From positions 177,031 through 241,030 of the forward strand of contig CAVWNS010000006.1 in the NCBI GenBank assembly GCA_963756495.1: DNA of 64,000 bases. The letters run 5' to 3'. Positions 1 to 8,799 of the stretch are shown here, in pieces. The notes beneath the pieces were generated by a model. That model saw only the letters and a list, made by a program, of their open reading frames with translations. It searched no databases and was not told where the DNA came from. The stretch is from DATFDN01 sp963756495. GTDB taxonomy: Bacteria > Pseudomonadota > Alphaproteobacteria > Acetobacterales > Acetobacteraceae. Within the stretch, counting starts at the first letter, position 1; the number at the start of each line of letters is the position of its first letter. The position numbers and the translations under genes are program-made.

Positions 1-565
1 CGGCCCTGATCAGGAGCAGCCCGGCGATGACGATCGCAAGCGCGAATTGCAGCACGGTCAGCCCGAACGAGCCGGCACGGCGCAGCAGCCAGCGGACGGT
101 GACGTTGATCTCCGTCCTGTAGTGGGCGAGCACCTCGCTGCCCTGCTGCGAAATCCCCGACCAGAGATCGAACAGCCGCGGGCCGGCGAGCGGCAAGCGC
201 GCGACCGCATCCGGCGGCCCCGGCACCCCGTTCTGCTCGACGTAATCGATGGCCTGCATCACCGCCGGCGCTCGCCGGGACGCCGACAACCCGGCCAGGA
301 CGAGCGGCAGGACGAGGATGACGACGCCGACCACGGTGAAGATGGCGCTCCCCAGGCGCCGCCTGTTGCCCAGCGCCACGGTCAGCCGGGCGAAGCTCGG
401 CCAGGCCGAGACGGCAAGGATGACCGCCCAGGCCACCGTGCTCAGGAACGGCTCGGCGATCAGGAAGCAGGCCGCGACCAATGCCGCAACGGCCGATATC
501 CGCCAGAAGCGCTGATCCGCGCACTCCCGAAAGGGCGGAACCGGGGCGTTCGGGTGCTGGTCCAT
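1..565 (-). CDS. AI-2E family transporter (YdiK-like), N-terminal part
   Basis: Reads leftward off the window edge, so only the first ~188 residues are present. The start ATG (563-565) follows GGGGAGAG. The protein begins MDQHPNAPVPPFRE, then has two hydrophobic segments (about residues 22-50 and 62-85), an extracytoplasmic stretch with PLAGPRLFDLW, and a further hydrophobic segment at the edge (VLQFALAIVIAGLLL). This spacing matches the N-terminal half of the AI-2E/PerM family (PF01594), including E. coli YdiK, a family of polytopic inner-membrane permeases. Substrate is not predictable; family members range from quorum signals to Na+/H+. It diverges from the asmA-like gene, with 151 bp between the starts. 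Confidence 0.8.
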   Translation of the reverse strand, partial: MDQHPNAPVPPFRECADQRFWRISAVAALVAACFLIAEPFLSTVAWAVILAVSAWPSFARLTVALGNRRRLGSAIFTVVGVVILVLPLVLAGLSASRRAPAVMQAIDYVEQNGVPGPPDAVARLPLAGPRLFDLWSGISQQGSEVLAHYRTEINVTVRWLLRRAGSFGLTVLQFALAIVIAGLLLIRA

Positions 566-716
566 GATCTCTCCCCATGTGGGCGGCATCGCATCGCGCC
601 GGCGGAATAATCGCGTTAAGTCCAGGACCACGGCGGCGCGACCGGAGACGCCTGCGAGCTGGTACCATAGGCTCGGCCGCTTCATCCGTGCGGGACACGA
701 GCATGACGACGGAGAC

Positions 717-2582
717 ATGAGGCGTTGGGCCGCTTACGCCGCGCTCGGGCTCGTCGCGGTGCTCGTCGCCGCCGGGATGGCGGCGTACCTCCTCGCGGGG
801 CGGCTCGACCTCGCCCCTTTGGTGGCCCGTCGCGCCAGCGCAGCGCTCGGCCGACCGGTGGCGATCGCAAGCCTCCACGTCACGCCGGGGTGGTGGATCA
901 AGGTCGATGTCGGAGGTTTCCGGCTCGACAACGTCGCCGGCGGCAGCCGCCCGGCGATGGTCGAGCTGGGCCATCTCACGGCCGAGGTCGAGGCCGTGTC
1001 TCTCCTGCACGGCCCCGCGGTGGTGCGCGGGCTGACGGTCGAGGGCCTCTCGGTGCTGCTGGAGCGGACAGCCGAGCGCACCGCCAATTGGACGTTCGGC
1101 CCCCGGAAGCCGAAAGCGCCGGAACCTGCCGACCGGAGCTGGTTCCCCACCCTGCTCGACGCCCGGCTGCGCGGCTGCGAGGTCACCTACCGCACCGCCC
1201 GCGGAGCCGAGTTCCGCGTGAGGCTGGACAATGTGGCGGTCCTGGCGGCAGGCGCCGATCGGCCGGTCCAGCTGGTCATGGCCGGCGCCTACAACGGCAC
1301 ACAGGTCAGCCTCACCGGCGCGTTGCAGCCGATCGCCGTGCTGCGGAACGCGGCGGTGCCCTACGGCGAGACCCTCCACATGGCCTCGGGCCAGACCACG
1401 CTCGACTTCCAGGGCACGATGACCGAGCCGTTCGACGTGGACGGCGCGCGAGGCACCCTCACCCTCAAGGCGCCAACGGCAGGGCCGATCCTGGCAATCG
1501 CGGGGGTGGCGAGCGACTTTCAGGCATCGCTGGATCTCGCCGGCACCGTCGAGCGGACAGGCGACCTCTGGCGCCTGACCGACGCCGCCGGCGCGCTGAA
1601 GGGCAACGCGATCACGGCGGGATCGCTGCGCTTGACGGAGGGCGGCAGAGGCACGCCCGACGACGTCGCCGCCGATATCGCCTTCGACCGGCTGGATCTG
1701 AATGGGCTGTTGGGAGGCGCCAGCGGCCGAGCAGACACCGACGTCCCGCTCGACATCGACCGCGCGCCCGACACGCTGATCGACGCCCGCCTGGCCGCGC
1801 GCCAGCTCATCTACGGCGGCGTCCGCGCCGAGGACGCCACGCTCGCCGCTACGCTGACCCCTGGCCAGGTCGCGGTGAAGGAGCTGGCGCTGACCTACCT
1901 GGGCGCGCGGGTCACGGCTGCGGGACGGGTCGAGGCGGCAGACAAGGGCGGACGCGTGTCAGCCGACGTGGCTGTTTCGGACGCCGACATCCAGCGGCTG
2001 CGCCAGGCGCTGGGGTTCGGGCCGGTGCCAATCTCGGGCAAGCTCGACGCGCAGGTCGTCGCCACGTCGAGCGGCGCCACCCTGAATGCGGCCACCCGCG
2101 CCGCCCGCGTCTCGGCCGCGGTCTCCATGACCGGCGGCAGCATCGCGCGCGAGGTGATCGAGATGGCTTCGACCGACGTGCGCCTGCTGTTCCGCAGGTC
2201 CAAGGGCGTGAGCCCGGTGTCCTGCCTGCTGGGGGTGCTGGACATGCGCGCGGGCGTAGGGACCGTGCTGCCGCTGCGGATCAGGGCGGCGGACGGCACC
2301 ATCGCCGGCAACATGCAGTTCGACCTCTACCGGCGTCGGTTCGATCTCACGATCGCCAGCCAGTCGGCCTCGACCGGCTTCTTCGCGCTCGACATCCCGG
2401 TGCGCATCAGCGGCGCGTTCGCCAACCCGAGCGTGCGCCCGGCGCGGTGGTCGGCAGTGGGCCGGGCCATGCTTGCGGCGACGGACAGGGTGGGCCTGCT
2501 CCCGCCCGGCGTGCAGCGGTTCGCCCGCGGCAACCCCTGTCTCACCGCAGGCAAGGCGGGAAAGCCGGGCGGATCGCGTTGA
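717..2582 (+). CDS. AsmA family protein
   Basis: 621 aa. The ATG at 717 was chosen because it follows GGAG closely and puts the membrane anchor at the N-terminus (residues ~5-27, AYAALGLVAVLVAAGMAAYL); an upstream in-frame start would add an unrelated basic leader. The rest is a long beta-rich periplasmic domain with the family hallmarks: ALGRPVAIASLHV near the start, repeated L..D..GG.R.. segments, and a C-terminal domain with RVSAAVSMTGGSIAREVIEM. AsmA-like proteins are inner-membrane-anchored, bridge-like periplasmic proteins linked to lipid and outer-membrane homeostasis. It stands alone. Family assignment is firm; the specific substrate is unknown. Confidence 0.85.
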   Translation: MRRWAAYAALGLVAVLVAAGMAAYLLAGRLDLAPLVARRASAALGRPVAIASLHVTPGWWIKVDVGGFRLDNVAGGSRPAMVELGHLTAEVEAVSLLHGPAVVRGLTVEGLSVLLERTAERTANWTFGPRKPKAPEPADRSWFPTLLDARLRGCEVTYRTARGAEFRVRLDNVAVLAAGADRPVQLVMAGAYNGTQVSLTGALQPIAVLRNAAVPYGETLHMASGQTTLDFQGTMTEPFDVDGARGTLTLKAPTAGPILAIAGVASDFQASLDLAGTVERTGDLWRLTDAAGALKGNAITAGSLRLTEGGRGTPDDVAADIAFDRLDLNGLLGGASGRADTDVPLDIDRAPDTLIDARLAARQLIYGGVRAEDATLAATLTPGQVAVKELALTYLGARVTAAGRVEAADKGGRVSADVAVSDADIQRLRQALGFGPVPISGKLDAQVVATSSGATLNAATRAARVSAAVSMTGGSIAREVIEMASTDVRLLFRRSKGVSPVSCLLGVLDMRAGVGTVLPLRIRAADGTIAGNMQFDLYRRRFDLTIASQSASTGFFALDIPVRISGAFANPSVRPARWSAVGRAMLAATDRVGLLPPGVQRFARGNPCLTAGKAGKPGGSR

Positions 2583-2877
2583 CCCCTGAAAGCGGCCCGA
2601 CATGGGGCCCACCCGACGATACTCGCGCCATGGACGACGTGGCCGGCCAGGGCGGCGCAGCGCGGCTTGTTCGCTGGCCCAGGAACCGGCCTCAGGTGTA
2701 GCTGGGATTCAATGCAGCTTCTAGTTGTTCACCTCCTGCAATTAACAATTATCTGGTGTCCAACGACCGAGCCGGTCTAAGCTCTCCTGTCCGTCGCGGG
2801 CTCGTCGGATGCATGCGGATCCACACCCCAACGTGCCTCTCGTCCCGCGGCGGGCAGCAATCAAGGGGGGAACCGTC

Positions 2878-3081
2878 ATGAGCTACGAGCTCCGCGCCAA
2901 TGGGCGAACCATTGCTCTTTATGAAAATTCCGACGCCGCAGTCGAGCGAGCGCGCATGCTGACCCGGTCGGCCGCCACCGATGAGGAACTCGAAATCATC
3001 GACACCCGCACCGGCCGCGCCTTCGAACTCGCCTCCTCCATTCGGTGGAGGGACGAGCTGGCCAGTCGCATGGGATACTGA
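2878..3081 (+). CDS. small hypothetical protein, 67 aa
   Basis: Starts at the ATG preceded by AAGGGGGGAACCGTC, a strong Shine-Dalgarno. Sequence MSYELRANGRTIALYENSD... ends WRDELASRMGY. The first 20 residues look like two beta-strands (SYELRANGRTIALY), followed by an acidic helix (AAVERARMLTRSA) and ELEIIDTRTGRAF. No signal peptide, membrane segment or cysteine. Composition is normal for the chromosome. The ~295 bp upstream (2583-2877) carries no other gene. Product not recognised; a cytoplasmic alpha/beta protein is all that can be said. Confidence 0.65.
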   Translation: MSYELRANGRTIALYENSDAAVERARMLTRSAATDEELEIIDTRTGRAFELASSIRWRDELASRMGY

Positions 3082-3085
3082 CGCC

Positions 3086-3559
3086 TCACTGATCTCGAAC
3101 GGGTCTCTCCGATCCGATGGCGCGCTCGGCTCCGCAGCGGAGGTAGTGTCCGCGGGCGTGGTGGGAATTTGGCACCCGCACCGGTGTAGGGCTGGGGTAG
3201 TCATCGGATCGGCGGTCCAGATGGGGTTGCGAGACACCGATCCTGACCGGCGTGGATGCCTGGAGCTGCATCAGGTGCTCGACGATCGTTCGAACATGGC
3301 TCGTCAGGGTGTGCTTCTCGGCCTTGCCCAAGTCCTCGATCTCCTCGGCGATGTGTTGCAAGTCCGCCTCGGATAGTCGGCCTGCTCGTATCAGCGCGGC
3401 GTGTTCACTCGCCCAGGAATAGAAATCCACATCGTAAGATGCGCTGGGTGCCTGGCTTGTCGTGCGGTGCTCAGGTGGGCGGCGAGTCCCATGCCCATCG
3501 GGCCAGTCCCGCGCATGACGGCAGTCTCGGTCGTCGGGAGCACCCGTATGGGAAGGCAT
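3086..3559 (-). pseudogene. DUF29 family protein, 3'-truncated copy
   Basis: Start ATG follows GAGGAACCAAA, as in its sister gene at 5235-5783. Residues ~40-104 match the DUF29 core (DFYSW..., LSEADLQHIAEEIEDLGK, HTL.SHVRTI.EHLM.LQAS) and are close to identical to the sister. After LQAS the similarity stops and the frame runs through unrelated sequence for ~50 residues before a stop, so the C-terminal half of DUF29 (ending VLGRWMPD in the sister) is missing. The tail overlaps the 3' side of the 67-aa gene region. DUF29 is a helical family of unknown function, abundant in cyanobacteria and alphaproteobacteria, often multicopy. Called a pseudogene because of the lost C-terminus. Confidence 0.7.
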
Positions 3560-3786
3560 TTTGGTTCCTCGATCAGGAAGCAAGCACACGGAGCTACATG
3601 CCGGGCGTCAAGTCGGCGGAGAGTGCCGTTGTGAGGATTCTGCCTTTTTCAGGCCTAGCGTGAGCTGGGTCACTTGCGCATTGCAGACTTGGAGAGATAC
3701 TTTGCCGTTGCAACCGAAGCTATCTCGGGAATGCAGGGAAGCGAGACCCACCCGACCCGGTTGACCGAGTAAAAGGGAGAAAGCAG

Positions 3787-4425
3787 ATGGACGTGCAGCA
3801 ATATAGTTTTGCGGTCGACTCGTTTGTGATCCACAACACGCGATCCCGCCACGAGGACACTGACTACATTTCAGCGAGCGTTGCCATCGCCGGAAAGCCC
3901 CCATTGAAAGCGAGCCAGAAGCTCGGCAACCTCAACAACGGCACGTTCCACACGGCGATGGATTTCAAGAGCGTGCCGGTCGCGGACAACGAGACGGCAG
4001 TTTTCAGCTACGCCATCGTCAACAGCGGTCATACCGATCCGAACACCGCCGAGAAGACGCTTGAGCAGGCGGTCTCAACCTTGGCCGAAAAGGGGGCGCA
4101 GGCCGCCGCGAGCGCAGCCGGCGGGGCCGTCGGCGCAGCGATCGGTGCGTCGATCGGCACGGCAGTCGTTCCGCTCATCGGCACCGCGCTCGGCGCGCTG
4201 GCGGGTTGGGTGGTCTCCTCCGCGGGCAAGCTGGTCTTTGCTGATTGCGACGGTGCGGTCGCTGCTGCGGTGCATACCTTTACCGGCTCGCAGCTTCGTG
4301 CCGGAACCAGCCAAGGTCGGCATCTCGGCGAGAGAGACCACCACCCCGGGACCGACTCCCCCGACGGCTGCGGCAGCAATTCCAATTACGACGTCTCCTG
4401 GTCGATCCATTTGGCGCAATCCTGA
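3787..4425 (+). CDS. hypothetical protein with glycine-zipper segment, 212 aa
   Basis: Preceded by AAAGGGAGAAAGCAG at good spacing. Three parts are visible. Residues 1-85 are beta-rich (QQYSFAVDSFVIHNTRS, HEDTDYISASVAIAG, ETAVFSYAIVNSG). Residues ~100-155 form an Ala/Gly hydrophobic stretch with repeated small-xxx-small spacing (GGAVGAAIGASIGTAVVP, then GTALGALAGWVV), a glycine zipper of the type seen in membrane-inserting or pore-forming proteins. The C-terminus is His/Asp/Gly-rich (HLGERDHHPG) and ends YDVSWSIHLAQS. There is no N-terminal signal peptide. Two cysteines (ADCDGA and DGCGS). I do not recognise a named family. It sits between two DUF29 copies in a rearranged region. Confidence 0.7.
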   Translation: MDVQQYSFAVDSFVIHNTRSRHEDTDYISASVAIAGKPPLKASQKLGNLNNGTFHTAMDFKSVPVADNETAVFSYAIVNSGHTDPNTAEKTLEQAVSTLAEKGAQAAASAAGGAVGAAIGASIGTAVVPLIGTALGALAGWVVSSAGKLVFADCDGAVAAAVHTFTGSQLRAGTSQGRHLGERDHHPGTDSPDGCGSNSNYDVSWSIHLAQS

Positions 4426-4670
4426 GCAAGTGGGCCGTTCCCACAGCTCTGTCATGAGCCGCCATTCCCGGCGATAAGATCGGGTAAGCGGCTCGCAGGG
4501 AGGGATCCCTCGGCTGAATCGTCCACTACAACGGGAAGCCGGGGGGCCCTCGCCGGCCGCTCGCCGGAAAGGGCGTGGGTCCCTGTTCGATGCTGGCAAC
4601 GGCCGGTCAGCCGGCAGCAATTCCAGCAGGAGCAACATTGGCCACGGCGCAACAGATACCAGACTGGGTG

Positions 4671-4848
4671 CTAACGAAACAATTCGCAGCCGCCTAACAG
4701 GGAGGCCTTCCGCGCGCCCGCCTTGGGGTGCACCCGGATGTTGGTCCCATCGCTGAAATCCATGCCGAGGTCGGCGCCATCTGCGCGCTCTTTGATCAGC
4801 TCCAACAGGCGCTCCCATACCCCTATCCTGGCTCGCATATCCTTACCA
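4671..4848 (-). pseudogene. IS5-superfamily transposase fragment
   Basis: About 58 codons remain: ARIGVWERLLELIKERAD, then GMDFSDGTNIRVHPKAGA and a short unrelated tail to a stop. The GVWERL motif followed ~15 residues later by D(G/S)T..R.H..A is the segment around the first catalytic Asp of IS427/IS5-type DDE transposases. Neither the preceding N-terminus nor the second and third catalytic blocks are present. It abuts the glycosyltransferase fragment at 4856, so this is a rearrangement scar. Confidence 0.6.
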
Positions 4849-4855
4849 GAGCTGC

Positions 4856-5228
4856 TCAGCGCAGCGCTGCCTCCAGCATCGGGTGGCGCACGCGCTCGCG
4901 CAGGGCGGCGGAGAGTTCGGCGCGGCGGGCCCAGAGCGAGCGGTACCACGCGATGCGGTCGGCGACCTGGTAGGCCAGCATGCGCTCGTTCGCGACATAG
5001 ATGCGCGCGGCATCACCCAGCGAGCGGGCGAGGTCGGGCATGGCGACGAGGCGCAGCAGGCGCGCGCGCAGCTCCGCGCCGTCGCGGAACAGCAGGCCGG
5101 TGCGGCCGTCCTCGATGCTCGCGCCGTAGACGACGTAGCTGGCCAGGGCGACGCAGCGGCAGGCGCCGGCCTCGATGAACTTGAGGTCGGACTTGGCGCG
5201 GTTGAACGCCGTATCGTCCAGCGGCATA
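4856..5228 (-). pseudogene. duplicated 3' fragment of the glycosyltransferase gene
   Basis: Near-identical to the 3' end of the methyltransferase-glycosyltransferase gene (7088-7460). The translation begins PLDDTAFNRAKSDLKFIEAG and runs to RHPMLEAALR and a stop; the parent has PLGDTAFNRAKSDLKFIEAG and RHPALDAALR. Only the last ~123 codons are duplicated, without start or catalytic region. Homology ends abruptly at ~5228 next to the DUF29 stop and at ~4856 next to a transposase fragment. It cannot encode a functional enzyme. Confidence 0.8.
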
Positions 5229-5234
5229 ACTCGG

Positions 5235-5783
5235 TCAGTCAGGCATCCAGCGCCCGAGGACCTGGCCTTCCTCATAGGCGAGGTCTTGAAGGCCGGCGAC
5301 GTCTTCCCCGCGATCAGCGAGGGCCTCCGCGACGCGTCGCCGCGTGCGTTCGGTTTCGCGGGCAATGAGGCCGGGCAGCTCCCGGCGCAGACTTGGGCTA
5401 TCCTCCAGCACGTCCGCGATATCGTCGCGCACCCGTCGCATGCTCTCACGCCACCCGGCGCGCGGCTCGATGGCCGGGGATGCCTGGAGCTTCATCAGGT
5501 GCTCGATGATCGTCCGAACATGACTCGCCAGGGTGTGCTTCTCGGCCTTGCCCAAGTCCTCGATCTCCTCGGCGATGTGCTGCAAGTCCGCCTCGGAGAG
5601 TCGGCCCGCGCGGAGCAGCGCGGCTTGTTCGTTGGCCCAGGAGTAAAAGTCGCGATCGTAAAATGCTGTGGGCACATGGTTTGTCGTGCGGTGCCCGCGT
5701 GGCTGATGAGACCCATGCCCATCGGGCCGGTTCCGCCCATGGTGCCGGTCCCGATCGTCTGGAGCACCTGTGTGAGAAGGCAT
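5235..5783 (-). CDS. DUF29 family protein, full-length copy
   Basis: 182 aa; ATG preceded by AAGGAACCAAA. A ~40-residue Gly/Arg/His-rich N-terminus is followed by the DUF29 domain: YDRDFYSWANEQAALLRAGR, LSEADLQHIAEEIEDLG, KAEKHTLASHVRTIIEHLMK, PRAGWRESMRRVRDDIADVL and a C-terminal helix ending VLGRWMPD. Predicted all-helical and cytoplasmic. About 90% identical at DNA level to the truncated copy over 5478-5886 versus 3256-3663, including upstream sequence, so the duplicated unit carried its promoter region. Function unknown for the family. Confidence 0.8.
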   Translation of the reverse strand: MPSHTGAPDDRDRHHGRNRPDGHGSHQPRGHRTTNHVPTAFYDRDFYSWANEQAALLRAGRLSEADLQHIAEEIEDLGKAEKHTLASHVRTIIEHLMKLQASPAIEPRAGWRESMRRVRDDIADVLEDSPSLRRELPGLIARETERTRRRVAEALADRGEDVAGLQDLAYEEGQVLGRWMPD

Positions 5784-6069
5784 TTTGGTTCCTTGACTAG
5801 GTAGCAAACACATTAGCGAAATGCTGGCGTCAAGTAGGTGGAGAGTGCCACTCGGAGGATTCCATCTGTTTTTCCCAGGCCTAGCTAAGTGTCTCTCCGG
5901 GAACTTTCTAGGTCGTCAGAATAGGTTGCGGCGCGGGGACGACCGCCTTAAAAAGCTGAGCCGGTCGCTCTGGCTACCGGTTACGCTCCCGACAGTCTGC
6001 CCGATCTGCATTGCCTCAAACATGCTGTCCTGGCGAAGTAAGTTCTCGGACACACACTAAGATTGAGCC

Positions 6070-6762
6070 ATGGACATCCGCATTGAGAGCCTGATCGAAG
6101 GCGCCCAGCGCGCCTCCGGAGCGGTCGCCGTGATTGACGTCTTTCGCGCCTTCACCACGGCGGCGGTGGCCTTTGCCCAGGGCGCCTCGCGCATCATTAT
6201 GGTTGGCACGGTAGAGGAAGCGCTGGCGCTTCGGGAGGCCGGCGTAGGTTCGATCTGCATGGGCGAGGTTGGCGGCAGCGCCCCGCCCGGTTTCGATCTC
6301 GGCAACTCGCCGTTTGAAGCCTCAACCATCGATTTTTCAGGCAAGTCGGTGATCCAGCGGACCGGGGCCGGGACCCAGGGCGTCGTGGCAGTCACAGGCG
6401 CCGAGCGGCTCTACGCCGCTTCCTTGGTCACGGCGAGTGCGACAGTGCGCGCTCTGCTCGCGGGCGCGCCTGAGCAAATCACCTTAGTTGCGATGGGAAA
6501 TCGCGCGGTCGTCCGCACGGATGAGGATGAGATTTGCGCGATCCACATTCGCAATCGGCTTGAAGGTCGGGTGGGCGACATCGAAGCAGTGCGCCAGCTG
6601 ATCCTTGCCGGAGGCGAGATCGGGCACTTTTCTGATCCAGCACGCCCGCACATGCATCCGGCCGACCTTGAGATCGCGCTCGATGTTGATCGCTACGATT
6701 TTGCGATCAGCGTACGAAAGGAACAGGTAGGTCTTGTGGGCCGCCGTGAGGCACCGCTCTGA
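6070..6762 (+). CDS. comB: ComB-like 2-phosphosulfolactate phosphatase family protein
   Basis: 230 aa. Family landmarks in order: AVIDVFRAFTTAAVAFAQGA (metal-binding Asp and Arg), a VGTVEEALALREA helix, CMGEVGG, GFDLGNSPFE, then RTGAGTQGV where classical ComB has T.NGT. ComB removes phosphate from 2-phosphosulfolactate in coenzyme M synthesis in methanogens; bacterial homologues are common and mostly uncharacterised, so the substrate here is uncertain. The final third (SDPARPHMHPADLEIALD) is also typical. Preceded by ~256 bp without a gene and followed by a LysR remnant, so it appears monocistronic. Confidence 0.75.
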   Translation: MDIRIESLIEGAQRASGAVAVIDVFRAFTTAAVAFAQGASRIIMVGTVEEALALREAGVGSICMGEVGGSAPPGFDLGNSPFEASTIDFSGKSVIQRTGAGTQGVVAVTGAERLYAASLVTASATVRALLAGAPEQITLVAMGNRAVVRTDEDEICAIHIRNRLEGRVGDIEAVRQLILAGGEIGHFSDPARPHMHPADLEIALDVDRYDFAISVRKEQVGLVGRREAPL

Positions 6763-6777
6763 ACAGCACCGAGCTGA

Positions 6778-6927
6778 TTGGAGCAGCTGGCAGCGCGCGC
6801 GTTCGGCATCAGCGCGGTTACGGCTGTGCCACGCGTGCAACGGCTGGAAGCGGCGCTCAGTGCGCCTTTGTTCGATCGTTCGCCGAACCGGCTCGCGTTG
6901 ACCCCGCTCGGAAGCGCCTCGATTTGA
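6778..6927 (+). pseudogene. LysR-type regulator remnant (HTH end only)
   Basis: The frame reads EQLAARAFGISAVTAVPRVQ, then RLEAALSAPLFDRSPNRLAL, TPLG and soon a stop. This is the recognition-helix/wing part of a LysR winged HTH (normally ...S.VSR.I..LE..LG..LF.R..R...LT..G). The first ~20 residues and the whole effector domain are absent, and the usual SR of the recognition helix is PR here. A non-functional fragment just downstream of the comB-like gene. Confidence 0.65.
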
Positions 6928-7087
6928 TGGAAAGTCCGCGTACGTCCGTAGCCGCGGCGCCGTCCCCGGCGGGACGAGGGCATAGCGTCGATTGTCAGCC
7001 GAACAACGCTGAATGGATCAGCCTATCAAGTAACCGACGTATAGACGTTCTTCGTCCCGCTCGGTCCGCCTCCTCGAACAAAGGCCC

Positions 7088-8788
7088 TCACCGCAGCGCC
7101 GCATCCAGCGCCGGGTGGCGCACGCGTGCGCGGAGCGCGGCGGAGAGTTCGGCGCGGCGTGCCCACAAGGATCGATACCACGCGATGCGGTCGGCGACCT
7201 GGTAGGCCAGCATGCGCTCGTTCGCGACATAGGTGCGCGCGGCATCGCCGAGCGAGCGGGCGAGGTCGGGCATCGCGACGAGGCGCAGCAGGCGCGCGCG
7301 CAGCTCCGCGCCGTCGCGGAACAGCAGGCCGGTGCGGCCGTCCTCGATGCTCGCGCCGTAGACGACGTAGCTGGCCAGGGCGACGCAGCGGCAGGCGCCG
7401 GCCTCGATGAACTTGAGGTCGGACTTGGCGCGGTTGAACGCCGTGTCGCCCAGCGGCATGAACGAGATCTCGGCCTCGCCCAGCAGGCGCAAATAGGTGT
7501 CGTGATCGCAGGTCGGGGTGAAGCTCTTGTGCGGCGTGTCCAGCGCGTCGAAGAAGGCGCGGTCGTGCACGATGCTGAAGCGCAGCCGTTCCCCGGCTTT
7601 CGCGGCGACGGCGTTCAGATCGGCCATCAATGGCTGCCAATCGCGCTCGCGGTTCAGCGCCCCGAAGAACAGGGTCAGCTTGCCCGGATCGGCGAAGTTG
7701 CGCGGCTCGGGCAGCGCCGGGACGGCGTTGGGGAAGACGCGCAGTTCCGGGTTGCGGTCCCGTAGCACCGCGGCCAGCGCGGGCGTGGTGGTCTGCACGG
7801 CGTGCACGCCGGCAAACGAAAGCTGGGCGTCGCCCTGCATCGCGGTGAAGAAATCCGGATGGTCGTCGAACTCCGTCACCACCACCCAGCCGGCGGCGAA
7901 CAGCCGGGCGAGATGCTCGATCCCCTGCGCGCCGGTCAGCACGGGGCGGTGCAGCACCAGGATGCGCGGGGTCTCGGGCGCGACGCTCGGCAGCGTGTCG
8001 GAGGGGGCGAGGACCACCGGCTGCACCGCCGGGTCCGTCGCCAGCGCCTGCAACGGATAGACGATTCGGGTATGCGACACGCCGCCGATCGGCGCCAGCA
8101 TGGTCGCCGCCACCGTCATGCGGGCCGGCGCGCGGCGGCACACCCGCCAGACATATTGCAGCGGCGCCGCGCGGTTGAGGAATGCCTGCGGGTCGATGCC
8201 CATCACCCGCAGCGAGGGGGTCATCGCGGCGGCGAAGTTCTGCGCGCGCTCGGGCTCGAACACGCGCGGATGCACGTCGCAGGGGACCAGCTTCAGCGCC
8301 TCCAGCCCGCGCTTCATGCTCTCCAGGCTGAACCAGCGCAGATGCGTGCGGTCGAACAGGCCGGTCTCGTCGTAGTCCCAGTCGCCGCGCAGCAGGCGCG
8401 CGACGAAGCTCCAATGCTCCACGTTCGGCACGCAGATCAGCATGGTGCCGGTCTCGCTCAGCGCCTCGGCATGACGGCGCAGCAGTGCGAACGGGTCCTT
8501 CAGGTGTTCCAGCACGTCGCCGTAGATGATGCAGTCGAGGCCGCCGGCGAGGCTGAACGGCAGGGCGGCCTGCTCGACATCGGCGTTGGCGACGGCGGTC
8601 AGGCGCTGGGCGGCGCGCTGCGCGGCCTCGCGGTCCTGCTCGATGCCGAGCAGGCGCGCGCGCGGGTTCAGCCGGCGATAGGCGGCCAGCAGCGCGCCGG
8701 CCCCGCAGCCGACATCGAGCACGACCCGCGCATCGAGGGGGATGCGTTCGAGCAGGTCGGTGTTGGGCAAGTCGGGGTAGGCGGTCAC
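7088..8788 (-). CDS. bifunctional SAM-methyltransferase / glycosyltransferase
   Basis: Two domains in one frame (566 aa from the GTG at 8788; the frame is open slightly further upstream but that part lies in a palindromic repeat). Residues ~10-190 form a class I SAM methyltransferase: VVLDVGCGAGALL (motif I), LLGIEQDREAA, CIIYGDVLEHL and TMLICVPNVEHW, the UbiE/COQ5-like pattern. Residues ~230-566 are a GT-B-like glycosyltransferase: FPNAVPALP, LTLFFGALNRERDW, EISFMPLGDTAFNRAKSDLK and YVVYGASIEDGRTGLLF. Such fusions occur in clusters for glycan or cell-surface modification. Its last ~123 codons are duplicated at 4856-5228. Acceptor and donor are unknown. Confidence 0.8.
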   Translation of the reverse strand: MTAYPDLPNTDLLERIPLDARVVLDVGCGAGALLAAYRRLNPRARLLGIEQDREAAQRAAQRLTAVANADVEQAALPFSLAGGLDCIIYGDVLEHLKDPFALLRRHAEALSETGTMLICVPNVEHWSFVARLLRGDWDYDETGLFDRTHLRWFSLESMKRGLEALKLVPCDVHPRVFEPERAQNFAAAMTPSLRVMGIDPQAFLNRAAPLQYVWRVCRRAPARMTVAATMLAPIGGVSHTRIVYPLQALATDPAVQPVVLAPSDTLPSVAPETPRILVLHRPVLTGAQGIEHLARLFAAGWVVVTEFDDHPDFFTAMQGDAQLSFAGVHAVQTTTPALAAVLRDRNPELRVFPNAVPALPEPRNFADPGKLTLFFGALNRERDWQPLMADLNAVAAKAGERLRFSIVHDRAFFDALDTPHKSFTPTCDHDTYLRLLGEAEISFMPLGDTAFNRAKSDLKFIEAGACRCVALASYVVYGASIEDGRTGLLFRDGAELRARLLRLVAMPDLARSLGDAARTYVANERMLAYQVADRIAWYRSLWARRAELSAALRARVRHPALDAALR

Positions 8789-8799
8789 GTCGCGCCCGT

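Noticed and set aside
47..610. A plus-strand 187-aa protein at the left edge
   Set aside because: Antisense to the AI-2E permease, which has hydrophobic segments and a good RBS.
2749..3237. A 162-aa minus-strand protein overlapping the 67-aa gene
   Set aside because: No motifs and a poor start context; the plus-strand gene with a strong RBS explains the region better.
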